Part shown: in pieces, positions 43,842 through 52,971 of the stretch | Numbering within the stretch: the first letter of the stretch is position 1 | How the letters are laid out: each line of letters starts with the position of its first letter | Source of the DNA: Ruminococcus sp. UBA3767 | GTDB lineage: Bacteria > Bacillota > Clostridia > Oscillospirales > Ruminococcaceae | Assembly (NCBI GenBank): GCA_002371625.1 | Contig: DFFV01000098.1 | Span: 5,669-69,668, forward strand | DNA: 64,000 nt | Reading direction: 5' to 3' | The notes under the pieces: generated by a model | What the model was told of the DNA's origin: nothing | The model's database searches: none | The model's input: only the letters and a program-made list of their open reading frames with translations | Program-made: the position numbers and the translations under genes

Positions 43842-44480
43842 TCAGGCGTTATCCCGCAGCAGAGTTATCCTGTTTGTGCGTGATACTATTATCTTCTCAT
43901 CGTTCAGCTTTTTTATCTCTCGCATCATTGCGCTGCGGTCGGCGGATATGTAATCAGCAAGATCGGAAAGCGACATCGGCAGCCTGAACGTTCTGCTTTC
44001 ACGGGCAAGCGAGATCTGCCTGAAAAACGTCATCAGCCTTGCCCTTATGCTGCGCTTGCCCAGCACCTCAATGTGCAGCTGTGCCTTGTGCACGACCGAT
44101 GAAAGCACCCCATCTATCAGCTTTATGTGCTTTTCACAGCCCTTGTCACAGCACTGTATCACCTTTTTGTAATCCACGACCATTACCCTGCATTTCGACT
44201 TTGCTATAACAAGATATGGATCGACCTGCGTGCAGGGTGAAAGATGCTTTCCGAAAACATCGCCCGGCTCAAAATAATCAATTATCGTTCTTTGCCCGTC
44301 AAATGTGGTCGTTACGAGCAGAGCGTTGCCCGAAACTATTATCCCGGCATAATCATTGTCCTCATCAAGCCGCATTATCTCCTCCCCCTTGGCGTGCTCC
44401 CGCACGATAGGAAGAAAACATTCATATAAGCCGTCAAGCTCGTTTTTATTTAATTCTCTTAACGTATATGGCGCTTTCAT
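43842..44480 (-). CDS. Crp/Fnr-family transcriptional regulator
   Basis: 212 residues. A cyclic-nucleotide-binding-type beta roll covers 20-130 (EIMRLDEDNDYAGIIVSGNALLV, YFEPGDVFG). A long dimer helix follows, and a winged HTH covers 150-205 (SLSDLADYISADRSAMMREIKKL, DEKIIV). The beta roll lacks the Cys cluster of a classical Fnr [4Fe-4S] sensor, so the signal is unknown. It is divergent from nrdDG and may control it and itself through the palindrome at 44551-44564. Confidence 0.9.
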   Translation of the reverse strand: MKAPYTLRELNKNELDGLYECFLPIVREHAKGEEIMRLDEDNDYAGIIVSGNALLVTTTFDGQRTIIDYFEPGDVFGKHLSPCTQVDPYLVIAKSKCRVMVVDYKKVIQCCDKGCEKHIKLIDGVLSSVVHKAQLHIEVLGKRSIRARLMTFFRQISLARESRTFRLPMSLSDLADYISADRSAMMREIKKLNDEKIIVSRTNRITLLRDNA

Positions 44481-44534
44481 ATAAAACTCCCCCTTAATTT
44501 GTGCATTGTGCCAAATGAAATTTCTATATGTAGT

Positions 44535-44564
44535 ATTATATCACGTTTTTGTTGCATTTGCAAC
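44535..44564 (-). promoter_or_regulatory. Promoter and palindrome of the Crp/Fnr gene
   Basis: Minus strand TTGCAA (44563-44558), 17 bases, TATAAT (44540-44535). A perfect palindrome GTTGCATTTGCAAC (44551-44564) covers the -35 box, a natural operator for autorepression. Confidence 0.6.
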
Positions 44565-44605
44565 AGACAAAAATGTAGATATATTGTAAACTAAATCTTG
44601 CACAC

Positions 44606-44634
44606 TTGATCGAGAGCTGTTTTGGGTACATTAT
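44606..44634 (+). promoter_or_regulatory. Possible promoter of nrdDG
   Basis: TTGATC (44606), 17 bases, CATTAT (44629). It lies about 40 bases past the palindrome of the divergent regulator. Confidence 0.4.
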
Positions 44635-44730
44635 ACTGTGGATATAAAAGAGAGAAGCCACAAGATGTTGTGCCGATGCAAAACAAAACAGCTTGCTTTG
44701 AAATACTTATCTCAAGGAGAAAAAAGGATA

Positions 44731-46902
44731 ATGAAGATAATCAAAAGGAACGGTTCGGAAGAGATATTTGACATTGAAAAGATAGTTAACGCTATCTCCA
44801 AGGCTAATGAAGCCGACCGCAAAAACGAGCTTACCAAAGAGCAGATAAAGGATATTGCGGAATATGTCGAGTATAAATGCAATAAAATGGGCAGAGCCGT
44901 TTCGGTGGAAGAGATACAGGATATGGTGGAGAACCAGATCATGTCCAAGGGAGCATTCGATCTGGCAAGAAGGTATGTAAAATACCGCTATACCCGTTAT
45001 CTCGTGAGAAGATCAAACACGACCGATAACAAGATACTCACGCTGATAGAGTGCAACAACGAAGAGGTAAAGCAGGAAAACTCCAACAAAAACCCGACCG
45101 TGAACAGCGTTCAGCGTGACTACATGGCAGGCGAGGTAAGCCGTGACATCACCAACAGGATACTGCTTCCGCCTGATATAGTGGATGCTCACAACAAGGG
45201 CATAATCCACTTTCACGACACCGATTATTTCGCACAGCACATGCACAACTGCGATCTTGTCAATCTGGAGGATATGCTGCAAAACGGCACAGTCATCAGC
45301 GACACACTGATAGAAAAGCCGCACAGCTTCTCTACAGCCTGCAACATCGCAACGCAGATAATCGCTCAGGTCGCTTCAAATCAGTACGGCGGACAGAGCA
45401 TAAGCCTTACGCACCTTGCGCCGTTCATTCAGATCAGCCGTGAAAAGATAAGGAAAGAGCTGCTTGAAGAAATAAAGGAGCTTGGAGTTGAGGCTGACAA
45501 GGACAGGATAGACGAGGTCACCGAAAAGCGCCTGAGAGCTGAGATAACAAGGGGCGTTCAGACGATACAGTACCAGGTGGTAACACTGCTGACGACAAAC
45601 GGACAGGCACCTTTTGTTACCGTGTTCATGTATCTCAACGAGGCACGCAGCGAGCAGGAAAAGGCTGACCTTGCGATGATAATCGAGGAAGTGCTCAAAC
45701 AGCGCATACTCGGCGTAAAGAACGAGGACGGCGTCTGGATAACGCCTGCTTTCCCCAAGCTGATATATGTGCTTGAGGAGGACAACATAGATCCCGGCAC
45801 GCCTTACTATTACCTTACCGAGCTGGCTGCAAAATGCACAGCTAAGAGAATGGTGCCCGATTATATCAGCGAAAAAATGATGCTTAAACTCAAAATAGAT
45901 AAAAACGGAGAAGGACACTGCTACACCTGCATGGGCTGCCGCAGCTTCCTGACACCTTACGTTGACGAAAACGGCAAGCCAAAGTATTACGGCAGATTCA
46001 ATCAGGGTGTTGTTACGCTGAACCTTGTTGATATCGCACTTTCATCGGGCAAGGATATGGGCAAATTCTGGAAGATATTTGATGAGAGGCTGGATCTTTG
46101 CTACCGTGCGCTTATGGAGCGCCACAACAGGCTGAAGGGCACACTTTCGGATGCTGCGCCGATACTGTGGCAGTATGGTGCGCTGGCAAGGCTGAAAAAG
46201 GGCGAGCCTATCGACAAGCTGCTCTACGGCGGCTACTCGACTATATCTCTGGGCTATGCAGGCCTTTACGAGTGTGTTAAATACATGACAGGCAAGAGCC
46301 ACACCGATAAGGAAGCTACGCCGTTCGCACTTGAAGTTATGCAGTATATGAACGATGCCTGCAAGCGCTGGAAAGCGCAGGAGAATATTGATTTCTCTAT
46401 CTACGGCACACCGCTTGAAAGCACGACATACAAGTTTGCAAAGTGCCTGCAAAAGCGTTTTGGCAAGATAGAAGGCATAACGGACAAAAACTACATCACC
46501 AACAGCTATCACGTTCATGTCACCGAAAAGATAGATGCTTTCACCAAGCTCAAATTTGAGGCTCAGTTCCAGCATCTCTCTCCGGGAGGAGCTATCAGCT
46601 ACGTTGAAGTTCCGAATATGCAGGGCAATATCCCTGCCGTTTTGAAAGTTATCAGATTCATCTACGACAATATAATGTATGCCGAGCTGAACACCAAGAG
46701 CGATTATTGCCAGGTGTGCGGTTATGACGGCGAGATACAGATAGTAAACGACGATGGCAAGCTGGTGTGGGAGTGCCCCAAGTGCCACAACCGTGACCAG
46801 TCCAAAATGAACGTTGCAAGGCGCACCTGCGGATATATCGGTACTCAGTTCTGGAACCAGGGACGTACCCAGGAGATACAGGATAGAGTTATGCATTTGT
46901 GA
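44731..46902 (+). CDS. nrdD: Anaerobic ribonucleoside-triphosphate reductase (class III)
   Basis: 723 residues from the ATG at 44731, which follows AAGGAG...AAAGG; an in-frame GTG at 44638 lacks a ribosome site. The N-terminal ATP-cone (1-90) gives allosteric control. The reductase core follows, with CYTCMGCRSF holding active-site Cys. A C-terminal Zn site (CQVCGYDG and CPKCHNRD) and the glycyl-radical site RTCGYIG complete it. It makes dNTPs from NTPs with formate as reductant in the strictly anaerobic class III pathway. The radical is installed by NrdG, encoded 55 bases downstream. The gene diverges from a Crp/Fnr regulator. Confidence 0.97.
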   Translation: MKIIKRNGSEEIFDIEKIVNAISKANEADRKNELTKEQIKDIAEYVEYKCNKMGRAVSVEEIQDMVENQIMSKGAFDLARRYVKYRYTRYLVRRSNTTDNKILTLIECNNEEVKQENSNKNPTVNSVQRDYMAGEVSRDITNRILLPPDIVDAHNKGIIHFHDTDYFAQHMHNCDLVNLEDMLQNGTVISDTLIEKPHSFSTACNIATQIIAQVASNQYGGQSISLTHLAPFIQISREKIRKELLEEIKELGVEADKDRIDEVTEKRLRAEITRGVQTIQYQVVTLLTTNGQAPFVTVFMYLNEARSEQEKADLAMIIEEVLKQRILGVKNEDGVWITPAFPKLIYVLEEDNIDPGTPYYYLTELAAKCTAKRMVPDYISEKMMLKLKIDKNGEGHCYTCMGCRSFLTPYVDENGKPKYYGRFNQGVVTLNLVDIALSSGKDMGKFWKIFDERLDLCYRALMERHNRLKGTLSDAAPILWQYGALARLKKGEPIDKLLYGGYSTISLGYAGLYECVKYMTGKSHTDKEATPFALEVMQYMNDACKRWKAQENIDFSIYGTPLESTTYKFAKCLQKRFGKIEGITDKNYITNSYHVHVTEKIDAFTKLKFEAQFQHLSPGGAISYVEVPNMQGNIPAVLKVIRFIYDNIMYAELNTKSDYCQVCGYDGEIQIVNDDGKLVWECPKCHNRDQSKMNVARRTCGYIGTQFWNQGRTQEIQDRVMHL

Positions 46903-46909
46903 TATAAGA

Positions 46910-46942
46910 CGATAGCTGCTGCTTTTGTGCGGCAGCTATTTT
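46910..46942 (+). terminator. Hairpin between nrdD and nrdG
   Basis: Stem ATAGCTGC/GCAGCTAT followed by TTTTTAA. It may lower nrdG expression relative to nrdD rather than stop it. Confidence 0.55.
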
Positions 46943-46957
46943 TAACAAGGAGTTGCT

Positions 46958-47494
46958 ATGTACTACGGTGAGATAAAAAACTATGATATTGCTAACGGTT
47001 TGGGTGTGCGGGTGAGCCTGTTCGTTTCGGGATGCACGCATCACTGCAAGGGCTGCTTCAACCCGATGACGTGGGATTTTTCCTACGGCAAGCCTTTCAC
47101 ACGTGAAACGATAGACGAGCTGCTGGAAATGCTTTCGCCCGATTACATAGACGGGCTTTCGCTGCTTGGCGGCGAACCGATGGAGCCTGACAACCAGCGT
47201 GCGCTTTTGCCGCTTGTGCGTGAATTCAAGGAAAAGTTCCCGAAAAAGAACCTGTGGTGCTACACTGGCTATCTGCTCGATGAGGAGCTTTTAAAGCCGA
47301 GCCGTGCAAGGTGCGAGGTCACCGACGAGCTGCTTTCGATGATAGATGTTATGGTGGACGGTGAGTTTGTTTTAGAGCAAAAAAATATCTCGCTGTCGTT
47401 CAGAGGCTCGGAGAACCAGCGCCTTATCGACGTTCCCCTTACACTCGCAACGGGCGAGATACATCTGATCAACGAGCTTTACGGCTTGCGCTGA
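46958..47494 (+). CDS. nrdG: Anaerobic ribonucleotide reductase activating protein (radical SAM)
   Basis: 178 residues, close to the family norm. The radical SAM cluster motif is CTHHCKGC (near residue 26-33), with the SAM-binding LLGGEPM segment. It cleaves S-adenosylmethionine to generate the glycyl radical on NrdD. The ATG follows AAGGAG. Its stop lies one base before the converging membrane-protein gene. Confidence 0.96.
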   Translation: MYYGEIKNYDIANGLGVRVSLFVSGCTHHCKGCFNPMTWDFSYGKPFTRETIDELLEMLSPDYIDGLSLLGGEPMEPDNQRALLPLVREFKEKFPKKNLWCYTGYLLDEELLKPSRARCEVTDELLSMIDVMVDGEFVLEQKNISLSFRGSENQRLIDVPLTLATGEIHLINELYGLR

Positions 47495-47495
47495 T

Positions 47496-47996
47496 CTATT
47501 TTATTATTCCTGCCCAGGTCAGCCAGTAGACTGTGAGACCAAAGGTGGAAAGCCCCATAAGCACTGCACCTGCTATCACGATGACCGTGCTGTGCCTGTC
47601 AAAAACGACTTTTTTCTTTCCAAACCGTGCAACACGGACATTTACTTCCTTTTTCTCGTAAATGCGCTTTTGCAGCACATTCTCCGCAGGGAACCAGTTC
47701 ACAAGCTTCTCCCCGTCAACAAGATAATGTGCAAAGCGCATACCCTGCTTTTGCGCACCCTGTTCAGCTTCCTGTTCATTATCACCTTTATTCTTTTCAG
47801 AAACCTCAAGCCCGATCAGACGGGCTTTTTTCTTTTTGGAAAACATCAGCATAAATATGCACATCACGAAAAATATTGTGCTCAGTGCGGCAACTGCTGT
47901 AAGTAGCACCTGCAATATCGAAAGCAGCGTTGTAACATCAACGCCGAGCAGAAACAGCAAGCCGAATGCTGCAAAGAGTATTATCAGTATCTCCAT
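47496..47996 (-). CDS. Small membrane protein of unknown function
   Basis: 166 residues from the ATG at 47996 (AAGGAG upstream). Two hydrophobic helices near 3-20 and 27-52, a Lys-rich turn (SKKKKAR), a charged soluble segment to about 140 and a third helix at 142-162. No family is recognised. It is divergent from the GNAT-HAD gene, and the two promoters share a palindrome. Confidence 0.7.
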   Translation of the reverse strand: MEILIILFAAFGLLFLLGVDVTTLLSILQVLLTAVAALSTIFFVMCIFMLMFSKKKKARLIGLEVSEKNKGDNEQEAEQGAQKQGMRFAHYLVDGEKLVNWFPAENVLQKRIYEKKEVNVRVARFGKKKVVFDRHSTVIVIAGAVLMGLSTFGLTVYWLTWAGIIK

Positions 47997-48027
47997 CAAC
48001 TTTCTCCTTAATTCATATCGTGGTATT

Positions 48028-48088
48028 ATTGTATCATGCCATGCCCGTCATGTCAACAGTTGACACGCCCGCTGCGCAGTGGTATTAT
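48028..48088. promoter_or_regulatory. Divergent promoters with a shared palindrome
   Basis: Plus: TTGACA (48060-48065), 17 bases, TATTAT (48083). Minus: TTGACA (48056-48051), 17 bases, TACAAT (48033-48028). The two -35 boxes make the perfect palindrome TGTCAACAGTTGACA (48051-48065). Confidence 0.75.
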
Positions 48089-48122
48089 TAAATATAGCAA
48101 AGCAATAGAAAAGAGTGATGAT

Positions 48123-49322
48123 TTGGAACTTATAAGGATATACAGCGCAGACGAACGTGTTGAAACGATAAACAGGATCTACACCGAATCGTTTCCCGTG
48201 CAGGAGCGCTTTGGAATGGATATTATAATGCGCCTTGCAGATGAGGGTGTGCTGGAAGTATTTGCGATAATGCAAAGCGGCATAACAGCCGGTATGCTGA
48301 TAACGATAGTTGATGATGTCAGCGCATACATTGCATATTTTGCGATAGATAAGGCTTTCAGAGGTCAGGGGCTCGGCAGTGAGGTGCTCAGCGGTATTTG
48401 CAGCACTTACAGCGGCAGGCAGGTCGTGCTGGAGATAGAGCTGATGGACAAGAATGCGCCCAACTACGAGCAGCGCATAAGGCGTGAAAAGTTCTACACG
48501 CAGCGTGGCTTTTCGCACACGGGCAGGTTTATCAGATATTCGGGAGTTACATACGAGATAATGTTTGCAGGCAAGCAGCGCTTTGACAAGGCGGCATTCG
48601 ACAGGCTTATGGACAGCCGCCGTGACAAAGAGTTCCAGCCGCTTTTGTTTGATGCCGGGCATTACTCGACCTACATTTTCGATCTGGACGGAACGCTGCT
48701 TGACACGCTCGATGACCTGACGGCGAGCACGAACCACGCAATTGCGAGCGTTGGCTGCGCACCGCACAGCCGTGAGGAGATTTGCAGCTATGTCGGCAAC
48801 GGGATAGAAAAGCTGATACACAGGGCACTGCCCGAGGATGTGACGCAGGAGGTTTTTGAAAAGGCTTTTGCTGAATTCAAGGCGCATTACAAGCTGCACT
48901 GCAACGACAGGACAAAGGCTTACAGCGGTATAATGGAGCTGCTGAGCACTTTGAAAGCTCATGGGAAAAAGGTAGCTGTTGTATCCAACAAGGCGGATTT
49001 TGCGGTAAAGGAGCTTTGCGGAGAATACTTTGGCGGACTTGCGGATATCTGCGTGGGCGAGCGTGAGGGCGTGCGCAAAAAGCCTGCTCCCGACTCGGTG
49101 CTGACGGTAATGGACGAGCTTGGCTCACAGCCAAAGGACTGCCTTTACATCGGAGATTCGGACGTTGACATTGCCACAGCCGCAAACGCAGGGATAGACT
49201 GCATAAGCGTTTTGTGGGGCTTTCGCAGCGAAGGATTTCTCAGGCAAAGCGGTGCGGCAGCACTTGCGCAAAGCCCGAATGAGATAGCTGTTTTCACCCT
49301 TTGTGATGACAATGACAGCTGA
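48123..49322 (+). CDS. GNAT acetyltransferase fused to HAD phosphatase
   Basis: About 399 residues from the TTG at 48123 (AAGAG upstream). The frame is open further up to 48036, but the promoter at 48060-48088 lies there, so the later start is right. The GNAT part fills 1-165, with the acetyl-CoA loop FRGQGLGSEVL near residue 85 and ...RREKFYTQRGF. The HAD part fills 185-399: motif I FDLDGTLLDT, motif II VSNKADF, Lys in KKPAPDS and motif IV CLYIGDSDVDI, close to phosphoglycolate phosphatase. The fusion may acetylate one metabolite and dephosphorylate another; neither substrate can be read from the sequence. Confidence 0.88.
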   Translation: MELIRIYSADERVETINRIYTESFPVQERFGMDIIMRLADEGVLEVFAIMQSGITAGMLITIVDDVSAYIAYFAIDKAFRGQGLGSEVLSGICSTYSGRQVVLEIELMDKNAPNYEQRIRREKFYTQRGFSHTGRFIRYSGVTYEIMFAGKQRFDKAAFDRLMDSRRDKEFQPLLFDAGHYSTYIFDLDGTLLDTLDDLTASTNHAIASVGCAPHSREEICSYVGNGIEKLIHRALPEDVTQEVFEKAFAEFKAHYKLHCNDRTKAYSGIMELLSTLKAHGKKVAVVSNKADFAVKELCGEYFGGLADICVGEREGVRKKPAPDSVLTVMDELGSQPKDCLYIGDSDVDIATAANAGIDCISVLWGFRSEGFLRQSGAAALAQSPNEIAVFTLCDDNDS

Positions 49323-49330
49323 TCACAGAA

Positions 49331-49357
49331 AAAGCGGAGGATGAACTCCTCCGCTTC
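49331..49357 (+). terminator. Terminator hairpin after the GNAT-HAD gene
   Basis: Stem AAGCGGAGGA/TCCTCCGCTT with a 5-base loop; only a short T run follows. Nearly the same hairpin recurs at 49492-49522. Confidence 0.6.
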
Positions 49358-49369
49358 AGTTTGCTGCAA

Positions 49370-49490
49370 AGATCTAATGTGCGTGATACACAGGGCTAAA
49401 GGACTCCGTCCGCTTTGATCAGGGGGCTTTCCGATCGCCCCCTAAAACCCCTTCGGTCACAAAAAACTATTCTCATTGTTTATCGACAGA
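49370..49490. other. Non-coding stretch between two matching hairpins
   Basis: 120 bases with no gene. A hairpin AGGGGGC/GCCCCCT (49421-49443) is followed by TAAAACCCC. The two flanking hairpins share the same stem, so this may be a small repeat element or a remnant of an insertion. Confidence 0.3.
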
Positions 49491-49491
49491 C

Positions 49492-49522
49492 AAAAAGCGG
49501 AGGAAAATATCCTCCGCTTTTT
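49492..49522 (-). terminator. Terminator of the ligase-like gene
   Basis: Stem AAAAAGCGGAGGA/TCCTCCGCTTTTT with a 5-base loop, T-rich on both sides. Confidence 0.75.
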
Positions 49523-49532
49523 AAATGCTGTT

Positions 49533-51044
49533 TTAATCGTTCTGTTTTGTTTTCTTGCTGTATTTCTTTGCTGCACAGTAGCTCCATGCGATACCTGCTA
49601 TGAGGTAGAAATAAGCCGATGAGTAGTTGGAGCTTACGTTGAAGAACGCCTGCACGAGATACGCAAAGAATGCCGAGAGGAATCCCAGCGCTGCCCAGCT
49701 GACCTTTTCCTCGTCCCTGAAGTGCAGTATAGCTGCCTGAACGAGCTTGACGAACGTAACTATCAGGAACAGGCAATGCAGAACAAGTGCAAATATACCA
49801 CGCTGCATACCAACGTCGATATACTCATTGTAGCTTCTGTCGATAGTCAGACCGCAGCTGTACATCTCGCCCCAGTTATCAGGACCTGTTCCCGTGATGA
49901 TATGCTGCTGCATAGCATAAGCTCCGTCGCTCCACAGATAGGAATATATCCACTCTTTCGTATCGGTTCTTGGCATACCGATAGAAAGATGATTGAAGCC
50001 GTCGGTGTAGATTATCTTCTCATCCTCCGGTATAACAGTTTCGCTTACAAGCAATCCTGCCGAGCCTGCTGCCACTGCAACTGCAAGGCAAGCGGCGATG
50101 ATGAGAGGAGCTTTCTGCTTTTTCGCTCCTGATTTTACAGCAGCTATCACAAGAACTGCAAACGCTGCCGAAGCTATTCCTATCGGACCTGTTATAGTCT
50201 TGGTCAGAAGTGCTGTATATGCAAATAATACGGAAGATACTCCGTAGAAAATCTTTTTCTTTTTAGACTTTTCAAACACAAAGCCTGCTGCGGCAAGTGC
50301 AAATATGATAGTCATAACAGCAGCCAGCGCATAAGGAGTTATAGTAAAGCCGGTAGCGGCATAGCTTTTTTTGTAGATACCGTCGATATTAGCGATCTCG
50401 TTATCGTTGGCAACAACAGTTCCGGCACGAACATAGAGATCCTTGAATTTATTTGGTATGGTGTCATGCAGCGCAGGTATTGACTGGAGTATCGCCATGA
50501 CTGAATTAACAAGTCCCACGCACACGAGAAAATCAATAAATCTCGCTCTCCACTTATCGCCCGTCACAGCCATTCCTGCTGCAAAGAATCCCCAGTAAGC
50601 CAGGATAGTGAGCAGTCCCTCGGATCTGTCAAGGTAGCCGAAGAAAGCTGTGCTTATTGCGCCCGAAGCGAACATCGACCACGCTGAAACTGCGATTATC
50701 AGCAGCGGTATAACAAGCGGTTTGTTGTTTTTTACCACTATCTCCTTTTTCATTCTTCCCACAAGGAAGAACCAGAAGCCTATAAGGCCTGCACCTATCA
50801 CAAGATAGCTTGAATATGTAGCGAACAGGTCATCGGCATAATGCGTTATACCGTCCTCCACATAATCAAATGTGTGCTTTGCTATGGTGTACAAAACATT
50901 TATCACCAGAAGCACGCTTATAGCTATCATGCTGTAAATACCGCACAGCTTATAAGTCTGCTCCTGCGTCATATTCAATATAAAGTCCGATTTTTCAGTT
51001 GTTCCGAAAAGGTGTTTTCTCTCCTCGGTCTTACGATCTGCCAT
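49533..51044 (-). CDS. O-antigen-ligase-like (Wzy_C) membrane protein
   Basis: 503 residues from the ATG at 51044, which follows GGAGG. About eleven membrane segments; a large external loop lies between the last third of segments and carries GTGPDNWGEMY and YNEYIDVGMQRG, the pattern of Wzy_C polymerase/ligase proteins. Such proteins join or attach surface polysaccharide chains outside the membrane. No glycosyltransferase cluster is next to it, so the polymer cannot be named; it could serve the wall polymer that CWB2 modules bind (speculative). Confidence 0.8.
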   Translation of the reverse strand: MADRKTEERKHLFGTTEKSDFILNMTQEQTYKLCGIYSMIAISVLLVINVLYTIAKHTFDYVEDGITHYADDLFATYSSYLVIGAGLIGFWFFLVGRMKKEIVVKNNKPLVIPLLIIAVSAWSMFASGAISTAFFGYLDRSEGLLTILAYWGFFAAGMAVTGDKWRARFIDFLVCVGLVNSVMAILQSIPALHDTIPNKFKDLYVRAGTVVANDNEIANIDGIYKKSYAATGFTITPYALAAVMTIIFALAAAGFVFEKSKKKKIFYGVSSVLFAYTALLTKTITGPIGIASAAFAVLVIAAVKSGAKKQKAPLIIAACLAVAVAAGSAGLLVSETVIPEDEKIIYTDGFNHLSIGMPRTDTKEWIYSYLWSDGAYAMQQHIITGTGPDNWGEMYSCGLTIDRSYNEYIDVGMQRGIFALVLHCLFLIVTFVKLVQAAILHFRDEEKVSWAALGFLSAFFAYLVQAFFNVSSNYSSAYFYLIAGIAWSYCAAKKYSKKTKQND

Positions 51045-51075
51045 AAGCAAGACCTCCAATACTGTTTTTAGTGCT

Positions 51076-51107
51076 AAAAAAGCGGACAATAACTCATTAT
51101 TGCCCGC
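51076..51107 (-). terminator. Terminator of rny
   Basis: Minus-strand stem GCGGGCAATAA/TTATTGTCCGC with a TGAG loop, then TTTTTT. Confidence 0.85.
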
Positions 51108-51116
51108 CTTGCTTTT

Positions 51117-52682
51117 TTACTTTGCGTACTCTACTGCTCTGCTCTCACGGATAAGATTAACCTTGATCTGTCCCGGATAATCCATCTCGTCCTCGATCCT
51201 CTTAGCGATCTCACGAGCGACCAGCACCATTTTTTCATCATTGATCTTTTCAGGCTGGATCATGATCCTGACTTCTCTGCCCGCCTGTATTGCAAAGGAC
51301 TTCTCTACGCCGTCATAAGACGTACAGATCTCCTCGAGCTTCTGAAGTCTTTTGATATAGTTTTCATAATTTTCGCTTCTTGCGCCCGGTCTTGCTGCCG
51401 ATATAGCATCTGCTGCCTGTACCAGTGCTGCTACGACCGTTCTTGTTTCTACATCACCGTGATGTGCTTCGATAGCGTGTATAACATCAGGGCTTTCCTT
51501 ATACTTTTTACATACATCTACGCCTATCTGAACGTGTGATCCTTCGATCTCATAGCTCAGGGCTTTTCCTATATCATGAAGCAATCCTGCTCTTCTTGCA
51601 AGATTTGCGTCTACGCCAAGCTCAGATGCCATCATTCCCGCAAGGTGTGCCACCTCAATGGAATGATTAAGTACGTTCTGCCTGTAACTCGTTCTGAATC
51701 TGAGTCTTCCAAGCAGCTTGACAAGTTCATGGTTAAGTCCGTGAACGTTTGTCTCAAGGACTGCTCTCTCACCCTCCTGCTTGATCTTCAGCTCGACCTC
51801 ACGTCTTGCCTTATCGACCATTTCCTCGATTCTTGTCGGGTGGATACGTCCGTCCTGTATCAGTTTTTCAAGTGCGATCCTTGCGATCTCTCTTCTAACC
51901 TGATCAAAGCATGAGATCGTTATCGCTTCGGGAGTGTCGTCAATTATCAGGTCTACGCCTGTAAGTGTTTCGATAGTTCTTATGTTCCTTCCCTCTCGTC
52001 CGATGATCCTTCCCTTCATATCATCGTTTGGCAGAGGTACTACTGAAACTGCTGTCTCGGATACCTGATCCGCAGCACATCTTGCGATCGCAAGCGATAC
52101 ATACTGTCTCGCCTTAGCGTCACATTCCTCCTTGACCTGTGCCTCGTAATTCGTTACACGCATTGCCTTTTCATGCACAAGGTCTTCATCGAGCTTCGTA
52201 AGGAGATATTCCTTTGCCTGATCTACAGTGAACTGTGATATCTTCTCAAGCATATCCAGCTGTGACTTCTTTATCCTGTCAGCCTCCGCCATCTTTTCAT
52301 CGGCAGATTTCAGCTTGGACTGGAGCGATTCCTCCTTCTTTTCAAGATTATCCAGCTTTTTGTCTATGGATTCTTCCTTCTGCTGGATCCTTCTTTCCTG
52401 TCTTGAAACCTCAATTCTTCTTTCTTTCAGCTCTTTTTCTGTTTCCTGACGGGATCTGTGTATCTCGTCCTTTGCTTCCACCAAGGCTTCCTTCTTCATC
52501 GTTTCAGCCGTTTTCTTTGCGTCCTCAACGATCCTTTCCGCTTCCTTTTCAGCCGAGCCTACTGCAGCCTCTGCCGTTTTTTTGCGGTAACTGATGCCTT
52601 GCTTAAAACAAATTATTCCACTGATGCCTGCGCCAAGAACAAGAGCAACTACACACAACAAGATTACTATTCCTGTGCTCAT
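51117..52682 (-). CDS. rny: Ribonuclease Y
   Basis: 521 residues, the usual length. An N-terminal membrane helix (3-25) is followed by a long coiled coil (30-205), a KH RNA-binding domain (about 210-270; [15 protein letters not shown]) and an HD domain (about 335-430; the HDIGKA motif and HHGD). RNase Y starts mRNA decay from the membrane in Firmicutes. The ATG at 52682 has GGAGG upstream. The leader is unusually long (about 165 bases). Confidence 0.97.
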   Translation of the reverse strand: MSTGIVILLCVVALVLGAGISGIICFKQGISYRKKTAEAAVGSAEKEAERIVEDAKKTAETMKKEALVEAKDEIHRSRQETEKELKERRIEVSRQERRIQQKEESIDKKLDNLEKKEESLQSKLKSADEKMAEADRIKKSQLDMLEKISQFTVDQAKEYLLTKLDEDLVHEKAMRVTNYEAQVKEECDAKARQYVSLAIARCAADQVSETAVSVVPLPNDDMKGRIIGREGRNIRTIETLTGVDLIIDDTPEAITISCFDQVRREIARIALEKLIQDGRIHPTRIEEMVDKARREVELKIKQEGERAVLETNVHGLNHELVKLLGRLRFRTSYRQNVLNHSIEVAHLAGMMASELGVDANLARRAGLLHDIGKALSYEIEGSHVQIGVDVCKKYKESPDVIHAIEAHHGDVETRTVVAALVQAADAISAARPGARSENYENYIKRLQKLEEICTSYDGVEKSFAIQAGREVRIMIQPEKINDEKMVLVAREIAKRIEDEMDYPGQIKVNLIRESRAVEYAK

Positions 52683-52855
52683 TGTATAGTTTTTCCTCCT
52701 TCTTGAAGTTGATACCCCACAATGCCTGTTCCTGCGAACAATGCATCATTTCGGTATCACCAATATTAAATTGTAAAGATACAAATCAGCATAATTATTT
52801 TATAGAAAAGATAAGCCATGCTTATCCATTTTAAAAAATTATAATGCATAGTAAT
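52683..52855 (-). other. Long 5' leader of rny
   Basis: About 165 bases from the predicted start to the ATG, with two small hairpins (GATAAG/CTTATC near 52807-52825 and GTTCCTG/AACAGGC-type pairing near 52725-52745). No known riboswitch is recognised; it could carry mRNA-decay autoregulation. Confidence 0.4.
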
Positions 52856-52884
52856 ATTGTAATACAAAATCACTGAATTGTCAA
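52856..52884 (-). promoter_or_regulatory. Promoter of rny
   Basis: Minus strand TTGACA (52884-52879), 17 bases, TACAAT (52861-52856). Confidence 0.75.
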
Positions 52885-52934
52885 GGCATTTTTTGTCTGA
52901 ACGCACGAAAAAAGAAAATATTTTTTTCATTGTC

Positions 52935-52963
52935 TTGACATAAGCTCGTTATAGTGGTAAAAT
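52935..52963 (+). promoter_or_regulatory. Promoter of the T-box/thrS operon
   Basis: TTGACA (52935), 17 bases, TAAAAT (52958). Confidence 0.8.
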
Positions 52964-52971
52964 AGTTGTGG

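Noticed and set aside
46042-46896. A 284-codon frame antisense to nrdD
   Set aside because: Shadow of a well-defined gene with no start signal or recognisable motif.
48036-48122. Longer N-terminus of the GNAT-HAD protein (MPCPSCQQ...)
   Set aside because: A full promoter lies inside it, so the transcript starts downstream of that ATG.
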